A DNA stretch of 64,000 nt from Anastatus disparis. Taxonomy: Eukaryota > Arthropoda > Insecta > Hymenoptera > Eupelmidae. The notes under the pieces are model-generated. The model was given only the letters and a program-made list of their open reading frames with translations, did no database searches and was not told where the DNA came from. The position numbers and the translations under genes are program-made. The stretch is from NCBI GenBank assembly GCA_017163975.1, contig JAFFSR010000279.1, forward strand, positions 745,001 through 809,000. Reading direction: 5' to 3'. Of this stretch, positions 1 to 12,099 are shown piece after piece (the stretch's first letter is position 1; every line of letters begins with the position of its first letter).

Positions 1-62
1 TGTGCGTGCGCGCGCGCGTGTGTGTGTGTATGTGTATGTGTGTGTTTGTGTATGTATGTATG
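1..62. repeat. GT/GC-rich microsatellite
   Basis: Alternating purine-pyrimidine repeat of GT and GC dinucleotides that degrades into GTAT units. It is cut by the window edge. Confidence 0.9.
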
Positions 63-396
63 TGACAATAATGCAAAAGATATTTAAGTAAAAAAAAGTC
101 TTAATCTTTTACTTCCATATAATACGAGCAAAATTTACCTTGCTCCTGAAGTCGCTTTGTTGCATTTTCATATATTATATTATTATATATAAATTTGCTA
201 ATTTTATTGACAATAGTAGTTTAATAGAAAATATGTATTTAATTTTTCTTCATATATTTACATCATTATATTGTACTGCATTGAAATAAAAAATTCTCTT
301 AATATTTTGTAAATCAATAAGCTTTAATAAAAGTAAATAATTTCTATTGACAATCATAGTATTAGAAAAATGTTTATATTACCATTAACTTTTACA
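63..396. other. AT-rich sequence without gene
   Basis: No coding potential seen. The stretch around 120-210 (GAGCAAAATTTACCTTGCTC and what follows) resembles 32160-32235, so it is probably part of a dispersed repeat. Confidence 0.4.
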
Positions 397-2040
397 TGAA
401 GTCCGCGTTCCTTATATCAAAATTTTCTTTATCCCACGACATTAGTACGAAGAATTGTGAAACCACATTTTTTCATTACTATGACATGCAATCCGAAATG
501 AGAAGAAATCATAAATAATATAGGACAAAGTGAAAACGTAACGTATGGACCAAATATTGTTGTTGAAGTATTTTATCAAAAATTAAAACTAATAATAGAG
601 CAAATTTATAAAAACATATTTTGAGAAAATGCAGTGCATATTCATACGTAGTAGAATTTTAAAAGAGAGGATTACCGCATGCGTATATGCTAATATTTTT
701 GAGTGAAGATGATAAAATTTACAATGGTGATGACGTTAATAAATTTGTAGTAGTTGAAATTCCAAATAAAAATGAGAATCCCAGATTATATAAAATAGTT
801 AAACAATTTATGATCCTCGGCCTTTGTGAAGTTATGAATAAAAACCTACCTTGTTAGGATAAAAAATCAGGAAATTGTACAAAAACTTATCCGAAACGAT
901 TTAATGAAACTGAAATAATGACAAATGGTTATCCTATTTATCGACAAAGAAATAATAATAATGAAACTAAAATAATGACAAATGCTTATCCTATTTATCG
1001 ACAAAGAAATAATAAAAATGAAATATTATACACAAAAAACAACTGGGCAGACAATAGATTTGTGGTTTCTTATAACCCGTATTTATTACCAAAGTTTAAC
1101 TGCAATATTAATATTAAATTATGTTCAACAATAGGAGTTATAAAATACTTATTTAAATACTGCTTCAAAGGACATGATGTGCATTTATAGAGATAAAAGC
1201 AAATAAAATAAATACTGAAAGTAATGCTAATGATAAAACGAATGAAACGAATGATTTGGATATGATTTATAATGGAATTGAATAATATATAAACATAAGA
1301 TACGTTTGCCCGTCAGAAGCTATGCATCGCATATTGGAATATAATATTAGTGAACTTTCACCTACAATTCATAGATTAGCCATTCATAATGAAAATGAAC
1401 AATATGTGTATTTTAAAATAGAGACCAAACACGAAATTGATGAGAAAAATATAAATACAACACTAACAGTGTGGTTTGAACTTAGTAAAAGTGACCCAGA
1501 GGCACATAATTACTTTTATTCTGATATACCGCAATATTATGTTTATGATCAAATACATAAAACATAGACGAAAATAAAAAAGACTATAAAACCTATTCTC
1601 ACCAGAATGTACTTAGGTTATCCAAAACAAAGAGAAAGATTCTTTTTAAGATTACTTCTGCTTCACGTAAAAGCTGCAACATCTTTTGAAATCTTAAAAA
1701 CTTTCAATGAAATTACATAGCCAACATTCTTCAAAGCAGCTACAGCAGGAAATTGAATTAAAATCGATAATGAATGGGATAAATAATTAGAAGAATCATG
1801 TAAATCTCGATTTCTAAAATCTCTTTGTCAATTATTTGGTTACTTTCGTACATTCCACAATCCAATTAATGCTCGAGAATCATATGAAGAATATAAAATC
1901 TATTTTTATCCTCCAAAAATGAATAAACAAAAAGCTGAAGAATATGCATTAAGCATAATTAATGATATTTTAACTAATAATAGATTCTCATTAAATGACA
2001 TTAACTTACCTACTTCAGAATACTATATTAAAAAATTTTT
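397..2040 (+). pseudogene. Helitron copy 1, Rep and pre-helicase part (broken)
   Basis: Translation in shifting frames shows the order typical of an animal Helitron transposase, a rolling-circle Rep fused to a PIF1-type helicase. At about 480 there is the MTCNP block that precedes the catalytic site. At 669-695 lies the HUH region, where the expected second histidine reads tyrosine (GLPHAY). At 918-1190 is the two-tyrosine region (IKYLFKYCFKGHD), followed by the conserved LAIHNENEQYVYF block (1322-1567) and RERFFLRLLLLHV (around 1640). Frameshifts and stops, for example at 1567 and 1782, show it is dead. It ends abruptly in a foldback MITE at 2041; the helicase core is missing and the C-terminus reappears at 8398. 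Confidence 0.85.
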
Positions 2041-2362
2041 ACCAAAAAAAAACCGACTTCAAAAAATGCACTGAAAAGTAACAAATAATTTATTATCTTC
2101 AGAAATCATACAAATAATTGGTAAAATACAATTTTCAAAGTCGGCGTCTAATTCCTCAATGAATGTAAACGTTATTTTTGAAACATGAATGTAAACGTTA
2201 TTTTTGAAAAAATGGACTAAGTCGTTCTGCTTACGCACCACAGATTTAGAATTAGACGCCGACTTCTAAAATTGTATTCTACCAATTATTTGTATGATTT
2301 CTGAAGATAATAAATTATTTTTTACTTTTTAGTGCATTTTTTGAAGTCGGTTTTTTTTTTGT
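2041..2362. mobile_element. Foldback MITE with about 120-bp inverted arms
   Basis: The left arm (2041-2165) and right arm (2245-2362) are near-perfect reverse complements. The element begins with an A-tract plus ACCGACTTC and ends with GAAGTCGG plus a T-tract. A 28-bp tandem duplication sits in the loop (GAATGTAAACGTTATTTTTG repeated at 2160 and 2189). It interrupts Helitron copy 1. A related end lies at 26490-26525. Confidence 0.85.
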
Positions 2363-2833
<471 letters not shown>

Positions 2834-3170
2834 GATTGATTGATTGATTGATTCATAATTTATTCGGATCATGGGGTTCAACCCCGTATGACCCATAAGT
2901 AATACATAAATGTTTAATATAATTACAAGTTGTTAAAAAATTGAGTTACAAACTAAGGAGTAAGTATAACAGGAAAAATGTATATTGATTTCTCTAAAAG
3001 ATAAACAAAAATGTAGTTCCTAATTGTAAAAATCATTTGCTTATGACTATAAATTTGACCTTGTACTCATCAACTTGCACGATTTACGAAGAGACAACCA
3101 ATAGAAGTCAGCTAATAGGAAATTTAGCAGTAGAATGAACTTTACCAGAGAATCTGGCAAAGCACATTCG

Positions 3171-6100
3171 TCAACTCCCAGATGTACCCAGCCATTCAGT
3201 GCGTTCGTCGAGCAGGAATTTGTTGAACAATTTTGACTTAATTAGTTGAGTTTGACCCGTTTCGAAGCTGGTGATCATTTCAGAATTATTGTTGATAAAA
3301 CTTGAAGCCGAGTAAACAAATGAATTAAGCATTGCTGCTGTCCTCACAACAGGGCAGATAAGTAGTCTCATTTGCAGTCTATTCGATGATCTAACAACCG
3401 CGTCAATATTCACACGCATAAATTTTGTAGCTAAGTAAGTTGGCTTTTGATATGAAATAATCGTGTGAGCCAGTACCGATTTAAAATAGAGCCGCCTGTT
3501 ACTTACTGACAACCAACCCAGCTGAAGACGATGCGGAGTTACTCTATCCTGCCAGCCTATGTTACCAAATACAAAACGAACACAAGCATTCAAGGCACGA
3601 TGAAGCTTGATATTTAGAATCTGTGGCAGGTCATCGTAGACTACACAGCAGTAATCAAATATTGAAAGATGAGAGCTTCCACCAAATCCTTTCTGATTTG
3701 TCTAGAAAGCGCATGTCTGTGGAATTTCAGAGACTGAAGTGTACCAAAAATACGTCCCACAACTGAATTCACTTGCTTACTCCAGTTTAAAGTACTGGTC
3801 AACCAGACCCCCAAGTTCTTAATAGTGTTCGTATAAGGCACCACTTTATTATCGACATAGATAGAGGGGCATGAAGACAGATCGATTCTCGAAATATATT
3901 GCTCACTACCAATGAACATCGCTTGCATTTTTGAGGGATTTAGGGTGAGCTCGTTTTCTCTCGCCCATTTGACAACAGCTGCCACCTCGTGATTTAAAAA
4001 GTCAATCTCACTATGTAGATTGGACGGCAAAAATGAGTGATAGACTTGAAGATCATCGGCAAACAAGATATGTGTTGACCTTGTTAAGACAAGAGGTAAG
4101 TCGTTTATAAAGATAGAGAAGAGTAACGGTCCTAAGACACTGCCCTGTGGTACGCCTGCTGTACAGGTGACCCACTCCCCACACGACCCTCAAGGTCAGG
4201 TATTGAGTAGATTCTCTTGCTAAGGTACGATGCGAACCATCGTATTACTGAGTCGGAGCAGTTGAAACGACGAAGTTTATAGAGCAGGCGCAGGTGTGGA
4301 ACAGTGTCGAAAGCTTTGGAGAAATCAAAGAGCAGTAGAGCAGTGACCATCCTCCTGTCAATCGCCATACGAGAGTCCTCAATAAGTTTCAGAAGAGCAG
4401 TCTGAGTACTATTGGATTTTCTAAAGCCTGTTTGCAAGTTATCTAACAAAGAATTAGATTCAATGAAGAAACTAAACTGAGAATGAACTACTCTTTCCAG
4501 AATCTTAGAAACTTCAGAGAGCTTGGCAATAGGTCGGGTTTATGAGGGAGAATCCATCTTATTAGTCTTGGCCAAAGGTAGGAGATAGGCTCTTTTCCAA
4601 TCACTCGGAAAAACACCAGTAGACAGAGAAACATTAATAATTGATGTTAAGTGACTAATAGTAGATTCACTCGTCAATTTGAGCATATGCGCCGTGATAC
4701 TATCAGGCCCAAATGTTTTAGAAGTGCCAAAATGAACAAGTGACTCAACAAGAGGACAGTCGACAGGCGAAAAATCAAAGGTAGGTAAGTCAGTGCGCAG
4801 TGGCACTGCAAGCACCCTTCCTATCTCATTAGAAGTTATAGCTGAAGACCGTGAAGAGATAGAGGTATAATGAGTGAGAAGCACTCTAGAGGAGAAAAAT
4901 TGAAGCGGTGACGGAAGTATTTTGACGGCAAGACCAATCTTATGCAAGGTGTTCCAGCGGTTAGAAGAATTACCCCCGCTGCCAACCGATCTGCAATGTG
5001 TTTGTTTTTTGCAGTGTCAAGCGCATTTGAGATTTCACTTCTGAGTCTTTTATACCGTGAAATATCTTGGGTAGAACCAGAGCGAACAGCACGCCTATAT
5101 GCTTTATCTCGTTCTCTCATTTTATATCTAATGTCAGAATTGACCCATGGTTTTTTCTTTAATTCCAGTTTTCGCGTTTTGATAGGCGCACATTTATCGA
5201 AAGACGACACAAGAACAGAAGACAAATTATGAACTAAAGTATCAACAGATAAAGAAGATAGACAAGATCCTGGAGAATCAACACAGCTCTCGCGTGAAAA
5301 GTTAGAAAGAGAAAGAGCTATCGAGTTATTTAACGTTTGAAGGTTTATATTGGAAAAATTGCGAAAATGAATTAACTTGGATGCAACTTGTGGTATAGCC
5401 GCCTTAAAAACAATAGAAATTAAATCATGACCTGCTATGAAAGGTGCAATTGATTTACTATAAGAAACCAACGAGTTTTCATCATTCAATATAAAAAGGT
5501 CGATCCAAGTGTGAGATATGTAATCAGTTGTGAGAGAATGGTGCGTAGGATCGGAAGGAACTATATAAAGAGCAAGTGATTCGATAGTTGAGCGAAAAGT
5601 GTCGGTACTGTAATTACTAGCCAGAAGATTTATGTTAAAATCACCCGTGATGACAATGTTTTTGTAGGTTGGCAGAATTTCAGCTAGTGAGTTGAAAAAA
5701 TCCTCAGGAAAAAGACCTTTCGGTCTAAGATACACAACCGCAAAAATCAGTTTTTCTGCACCTAGCGAGATTTCTGCAATTATATACTCGGCGGTATTAT
5801 CGAATACAGGATTAGATTGGAACAGTGTACAGACTTTAAGAAAATCACGTGCATAAAAACCAACTCCGCCGCCGATTTTACCAACTCTATCTAACCTATA
5901 GAAATTGTAATGATCAATTGAGATAAGTGATGAATCGTCACGCTCGGTTAAAAAAGTTTCCGTAACTGCAAAGATATCAGTCTGCTTTGAGGTAACATAA
6001 TGCTCAATGAGAGAAAAGTGGGTTTTAAGGCGGTTTACATTTACATGAGAAATTAAAATATTTTGAAAAAATTCAGCATCATTTTTTGGCTGAGAAATAA

Positions 6101-6209
6101 CAGGTGAAAATGGATTTAAAGTTAAACTGTGTATGCTAGACGGGTTGTTATTTAAAAGATTTGATGATGAGAGAGAGGTTAAAAAAGAAGAAGAAATAGT
6201 GTCGTTCAC
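3171..6209 (-). pseudogene. Non-LTR ORF2: APE endonuclease and reverse transcriptase (broken)
   Basis: The long frame 6209-4836 is an apurinic-type endonuclease: NVNRL, TETFL, GGGVGFYARD, VVYLRPKG, ITGDFNINLL, WIDLFI and the AGHDLI histidine-aspartate motif are all visible in order. Reverse transcriptase follows in pieces: FGPDSITAHMLKL and FPSDWKRAYLLPLAK (4947-4540), LLLFDFSKAFDTVPH (4449-4132), the catalytic FADD (4066-3641) and a C-terminal domain (3593-3171). Stops and frameshifts near 4540, 4450, 4140 and 3640 make it non-functional. The catalytic residues themselves remain. Confidence 0.88.
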
Positions 6210-6227
6210 ACGAGAGCCAAGTAGCCC

Positions 6228-7487
6228 CTATTTTTTATTTTTGTTGGGCACAAGATCATTCAATTGTGCCTCATTTAATATAGGAATGAGACCCGCTTCC
6301 TTTGACGGGCGCATGCAAACCGTTAAGTTTCGAACTATAGGTCGTAGGTAGTTTAGCTCCTTATAAACCGCATTAGCTTTAATCAAGAGCTCAAACACCG
6401 GCTTAGGCCATATAGGTCGTGCAAAGATTTTGTTTGAGCCTCTGATTCCAAAAAAGCTTGGAGACAGGAAAATCACGCAGGTTGCTTGATTTAGCAATTA
6501 TCATGTCTCTGATGGCATCCGACGAGAATCTACCCACAACAGCACGCACATCAGACTTCGGAGCTGGACCCGCCTCGTCGACATCCATCGGAATTGCAGG
6601 GAGCCACTCTCGAGTTTCTAACAACGACGAGCAGGCCTGCTCTAAACCAATGGCTTTTAGAATAGTATTTATAATGTCCTTGTCACTTTTGGAGACAGCC
6701 AATGGTATGCCCGTGAATAAAACCTCATAGGTGTCAAGTAGGAGAGAAGTTGGAGATAAAGAAGACCCTACACAAGAGGCTATATGCTGGTCTAAGCGGT
6801 CAGACAGCAAGTCTTGACGTTTCTCTATGTCGACGAGAGCTTGCTTCAAATCTCCAATATCAGTTCGAAGAGAAGACATTTCACCGACAAGTTGAGAAGT
6901 CATCTGAAGCAGCATATCAGTCTTCTCCATCTGTTGAGCAAACTTTTTGTCGTTGTCAGCCTTAAAATTCACCAGCCATTCCTCATTAGACATATTTGCG
7001 GTATTAGATGTAGAAATTGCCTGAGGTCTAATTTGTAAAGAAATATCGTCTGTGCCCAATAGCTGAGAACGAGAGGGAGGGGCCAGTTTCAAATGACCGC
7101 CCAACGCAGAATGACTATCAGTAGAGGAGTGGGAGGAGCTTGACTCTGAACGACAGCGTCGCCTAAGTGATGGCTCAAATTGATGGAGCGGGGAGACTGC
7201 GCCTCTTTTTGAGAGCCTTGATTGGACTCTGATGAGTTTAATGGTTGCGACGAGACGTGAAATATACTGTCAGTGGATGAGGCGCGTGGACTACTCCCCG
7301 TAGAATTGTTTCTGACAATCTTACGTTTTGTGCAACAGGCAAAAGAATTATTAAGACCAAACCACGCCTTATCACAGCAGTGAAGATGGTAAATTGATGA
7401 ACAGTTTTTGCATAGACGCGAGGTATCAGTGCGAAGAATAGTTGATTCGCAAAATGCACAACTTACCATGCTCGACGAACGCAACAA
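6228..7487 (-). pseudogene. Non-LTR ORF1 protein (frameshifted)
   Basis: Three overlapping minus frames make up one ORF1. The first (7487-7089) has a PHD-like cysteine/histidine finger at the N-terminus (CAFCESTIL, CKNCSSIYHLHC). The second (7104-6403) carries a coiled coil (KKFAQQMEKTDMLLQMTSQL) of the kind used for ORF1 trimerisation. The third (6497-6228) is the conserved C-terminal block with PIWPKPVFELLIKANAVYKE and LRPIVRNLTV. Two frameshifts separate these, so it is not functional. ORF1 proteins bind element RNA and act as chaperones. Confidence 0.8.
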
Positions 7488-7903
7488 TATGACACGACAC
7501 TACAAGAGAGTCACCTCCCAGTCTGTACTCTAAGTAATCTTACAAATAGATAGTACTTACATATAGTAAAAGAGAGTAGATCAACAGTCGACAAGGTAGA
7601 AATTGCCAATCATATGATAAAGTTTCCTGGGCTTGTATATCTGAAAATGCCACCAGAAGCGAGACTTGAAGAAACTAACCTCCAAATTGTAGATATTCTC
7701 TAACCTCAAAATGAGCACGGCCAAAGTTTATAGCTTGATTGTATTTTGCAGAGCTCAACAACAATATTGATAATTAGATCAGTCTGTGCTCTGCAAAGTG
7801 CGCTTGCAGTTTCCTGAAACAAAACGCCCGCAGGCAATGAATGCAGAGTACAAAGTCTAGATAAAACAAGAGCTACAGAGAGAAGATGTTTCTATACTCA
7901 CTT

Positions 7904-8238
<335 letters not shown>

Positions 8239-8397
8239 TAGGCGAAGTATAAGGGAGGTAAATGAGAAAACAAAACACCCGGTTTTTTTCTTAATTTGAT
8301 AATTGGGTCATACAAACCGAATATTGGCCCAATAATTATAGGACACGTATGGGACCTTCCTGCACACATTTTCTATCAGATAAGAAAAAGTTTTTTC

Positions 8398-9136
8398 GAA
8401 AGTTATACAAGTTTCAAAAGAAATATTGTCAAATATCAATCTAATTGATGAAATTGACGGGCATAATATAAATATTGAAAGTTGTGACTATTACGAAAAT
8501 ATTATATTAGCACCGAAAAACGTAGATGTAACAGAAATGAATGAAAAGATTTTATTAAAAATAAATGAACCAATAATAGAGTACTTCAGCATTGACTCTG
8601 CAAAAGATGCGAATGACGAAAGTTTAAACGTAATTTTGCCGACAGGATTTTAAAATTCTTAAACGCCCAACGATTCACCTCCACATAGATTATAATTAAA
8701 AAAAGGAGCTATGGTAATGCCTTTAAGAAATGTTAATTTGAATGAAGGACTTTGTTACGAAACCCGATATGTAATAACAAAATTAAAACAATTAACTATT
8801 ATTGCGCAAATATTAACACAGAGTAAAAAAGGGAGCACTATATTCTTACCACGTATGACCTTATCAGTGAATGATAAACTGTTATTCCAGATGACCGGAG
8901 AATAATTTTCTGTACAACTTGCTCATGCAATGACTAATAATAAGTTGCAAGGACAATCATTTAAAGAAGTAGGAATGTATTTACCAACACCAATTTTCAG
9001 TCATGAGCAGTTATACGTGGCACTTTCAAGGACGACTAATAAAAAAATATTGCAAATATTATTAGCAGAAAAATCAAGAAAAGTTAAAAATAAAATGGTC
9101 TATACTAAAAACATCGTTTACAAAGAGATATTATAA
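8398..9136 (+). pseudogene. Helitron copy 1, C-terminal helicase part
   Basis: Continuation of copy 1 after the intervening insertions. Fragments read as the C-terminal third of a Helitron PIF1-like helicase: IILAPKNVDVTEMNEKIL (8500s), MPLRNVNLNEGLC (8714 on), then AMTNNKLQGQSFKEVGMYLP and FSHEQLYVALSR (8927-9040), the last being helicase motifs V/VI. Reading changes frame near 8653 and 8905. The Walker A and B part of the helicase is absent from this copy. Confidence 0.85.
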
Positions 9137-9239
9137 AAATCACAATAGAAAAATCAAATATAACGAATAAGAAAATAAAATCAAACATATTTGAAACTCC
9201 AATATAATATTAAATATAAAAAAATTGAAAACTATGAAG

Positions 9240-9672
9240 TAGAGTTTAACGTTGTGTGGTTAAAAATCACGGCTGTTATTGGTAGTTCTATGCCATTGAA
9301 AAAACGCGATTGCTTTTTTAAATGCTGTGTATTTAAAAAAAAAACATAGCTGCTATTGTTAGTGCTGTAGTGGGAAAGAACGCTAAAACTACTGTCAGTG
9401 CTGTGTAATTAAAAATTCGCGACTGCTTTTCAGAGCACTATCTGGTTTAAAAAACGCAGCTGCTATTTTAAAAGCTGAAGATGAAAAATGTTACAACCAT
9501 TATCAGTGCTATGTAATTAGATATTCGCGACTGCTTTTCAGAGCACTATCTGGTTTAAAAAACGCAGCTGCTATTTTAAAAGCTAAAGATGAAAAATGCT
9601 ACAACCATTATCAGTGCTATGTAATTAGATATTCGCGACTGCTTTTCAGAGCACTATCTGGTTTAAAAAACG
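9240..9672. repeat. 108-bp satellite (built of about 36-bp sub-units)
   Basis: The phrase GACTGCTTTTCAGAGCACTA recurs at 9421, 9529 and 9637, giving an exact 108-bp period. Upstream (9240-9420) are diverged units sharing GCTGTGTAATTAAAAATTCG. The array is interrupted at 9673 by a MITE and resumes at 10845. Confidence 0.85.
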
Positions 9673-9674
9673 TA

Positions 9675-10842
9675 CACTAAGAAAAAAATACGATTGTATC
9701 CACTGAATCCTTCTGTTAATATACCACGATGAAATATTCTATTCATTTAACAGACGAGTTCTGTTAATTTGATGGATATCGTAATATTGATTCAATTTAA
9801 AATTAACTTTAATTTAACAGCAAAGTAAGTCAAAATAGCTGTTACTTTTTATTGTGTCAAACAAATAAGTTCTAAAGATGATAAAAACTTTTTTATTTAG
9901 TTGAAACTCACAGCTCACAGTGTTCCAATTTCTATATATTAATTAACACATAATTCATACTATAAACAATGATCATTATACAAATTCTTAAGTGAAATTC
10001 TTTAACATTTTCTTAAATATTTCACACTACACTATTGATATTTACAAATAAAATCTAACATCGCTCGCTAATAATCGATATGCATCGCATCGCATCGCAT
10101 TTATACATACAGCGGATAAATTCGTTCGTTCTTATATAACTGACGTGCAGTCTCACCACTTGCGGGTTACAAGAAATACGCCATCTATTATTGTACCATC
10201 GAAACGTAACTGTTTTGAAAAGCGGGAGATTTAAAAATACTTATTGAATAACATAAAAATCTTTATAAAATAAATTTATCAACGACATAAATGATAAATA
10301 TTTCATTTTGACTTATGTTTTTTATGTTAACTGTTATTCAATTATATCAACAGTAGGGCTGTTGATATAATTGAATTGAAACATTTGTATTTAAATAATT
10401 CATCAGTTAATTTAAGCATGTGCATATTATTGGTTCAGTTTATAAAATTTTGTTGAAATGTAAGTCATACTTTTATTTTGACTTACGTTCTTTTTATTTT
10501 AACTGTTATTCAATTATATCAACAACCGTGCTGTTGATATAATTAAATTGAAACATTTGTATTAAACTAATTCATCAATTATTTTGAGCATGCACATTTC
10601 ATTGATTCAATTCATAAAATTTTGTTGAAATGTAAATCATACTTTTATTTTGACTTATGTTTTTTTATGCTAACTGTTATGCAATTATATCAACAGCCGT
10701 GCTGTTAAATTTTCAGCACAATCGTATTCGGGCTATTTCAACTGCACAGATTCTATTAAATCAAAAGAATTCTGTCAGATTAACCGCAGATCTGTTGAAT
10801 CAATAATATTTCAGTTGATCTGATGATATTTTTTTCTCAGTG
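9675..10842. mobile_element. TA-flanked MITE with internal tandem units
   Basis: 1168-bp element. Left end CACTAAGAAAAAAATA (9675) and right end reverse complement CACTGAGAAAAAAATA form terminal inverted repeats. TA is duplicated at 9673-9674 and 10843-10844. Deleting the element plus one TA restores the surrounding satellite (AAAACG-TA-GCTACTATTTT against AAAACGCAGCTGCTATTTT in the next unit), so the boundaries are firm. Inside, three tandem units of about 175-180 bp start near 10307, 10477 and 10658, each with a palindrome around GTTGATATAATTGAATTGAA. No transposase. TA target choice fits Tc1/mariner-type mobilisation (inference). Confidence 0.9.
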
Positions 10843-10844
10843 TA

Positions 10845-11165
10845 GCTACTATTTTAAGAGCTAAAGATAAAAAACGCAACAATTATTGTAAGCGCTGTGT
10901 AATTAAGAATTCACAGTTGCTTTTTTGAGCGCTGTGTAGTTACAAATTTGCAGCTGCTATTTTGAGCGCTGTATGGTTAAAAATACGCGGCAACTACTGC
11001 AAGCGCTGTGTAATTAAGTATTCACGGTTGCTATTTCGAACGCCGTGTAGTTAAAGGAACTTGACTGACAATGTGAGCACGATGTTAATGATAAAACGCT
11101 ACTTTCATTGTAAGCACTAAGTAATTTAAGGAACGCGGATATTAATAATAGTGCGAAGCAAAAAA
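10845..11165. repeat. Diverged continuation of the 108-bp satellite
   Basis: Units such as GCGCTGTGTAATTAAG and GCTGCTATTTTGAGCGCTGT repeat about every 36 bp. This is the same family as 9240-9672 but more mutated. Confidence 0.75.
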
Positions 11166-11559
11166 GAACTGAAATTATTATCAAAAGTAACGTCTAAAGC
11201 AGGATCTGTTATAATAAAGAAGACAATCTGAAGAAATCAAATAATACAAGAAAATATAATTTGAAATAATCACTATAGAATCGAGCCTTGACACCTCCTC
11301 AATAAAAGCTTAAGTTGATGATTTCTCAAAATGCTTCTAATTAATTAAAAATATAAGTTGAGAAGTGAAATCATTTATCTATAAATTTTTTAAAATCAGA
11401 ATATACTGTAAAAATGGCTAATTATATAGATTGTCTTCTCTCACAAAGCTTTACTGATGAGTTCTATAAACAGATCTGGAACGTAACGTAAAATTTGAAA
11501 TTCATTAAACAATAAACATATCATGATTATCATCATCATCATCATCAACTCAAACATCA
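11166..11559. other. AT-rich sequence without gene
   Basis: No convincing coding or repeat structure apart from a short CAT/ATC run near 11521-11550. Confidence 0.4.
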
Positions 11560-12085
11560 GAACAGAGGAATAAAGACGAATAAACGGAGATGGAGAGATG
11601 GAAAGAAGGAGACGGAGAGACGAAATCAGAAGAATGGAGACGGAGAGATGTAGACGGAGGAATAGAGACATAGACAAAAACGAAAAGACAAAGACAGATT
11701 AACAGAGACAAAGAGAAAAAGACAGAAAAATGAAGACAAATAGACAAACACAAACGAAAACAGAAGAAAAGTGATGAAGAGACGTAGCCGGAGAGATAGA
11801 GACATAGACAAAAAGACAGAGACAAAAACGAAAAAACAAAGACAGATAAACAGAGACAAATTGACAAACACAAAAAAATGGAGACGAAGAGACAAAGATG
11901 GAAGAACGGAGACAGAAAGACGGAGACAGAGAAACGAAAACCCTTAGAGACGGGAAAACGAAGACAGAGAGACGGAGATGGAGAGAAGATAACGAAGAGG
12001 AAGACTGAGAGATGGATACAGAGAGACGGAGACATAGAGACGAAGACATAGAGGTGAAAGCAAAGAGACAAAGATGGAGAAACAG
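11560..12085. repeat. Degenerate (GAGACR)n purine-rich repeat
   Basis: More than 500 bp of imperfect GAGACA/GAGACG hexamers on the plus strand. Several long open frames on the minus strand (Ser/Leu/Phe-rich) are by-products of this repeat. Confidence 0.85.
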
Positions 12086-12099
12086 AAATGAAAAGTCAA

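Larger units (their letters stand above)
2834..7903 (-). mobile_element. CR1/Jockey-group non-LTR retrotransposon (decayed)
   Basis: About 5 kb element on the minus strand. Its 5' UTR is around 7900-7490, followed by ORF1, ORF2 and a short 3' UTR. The 3' end carries a small hairpin (GGGGTTCAACCCC near 2874-2886) and a tail of GATT repeats (2834-2854; AATC on the element strand) instead of poly(A). Such short tandem-repeat tails are usual for CR1-like elements. Both ends lie in GA microsatellite, so it appears to have inserted into a (GA)n/(TC)n tract. Clade assignment rests on the ORF1 zinc finger plus APE endonuclease and RT, and is tentative. Confidence 0.85.
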
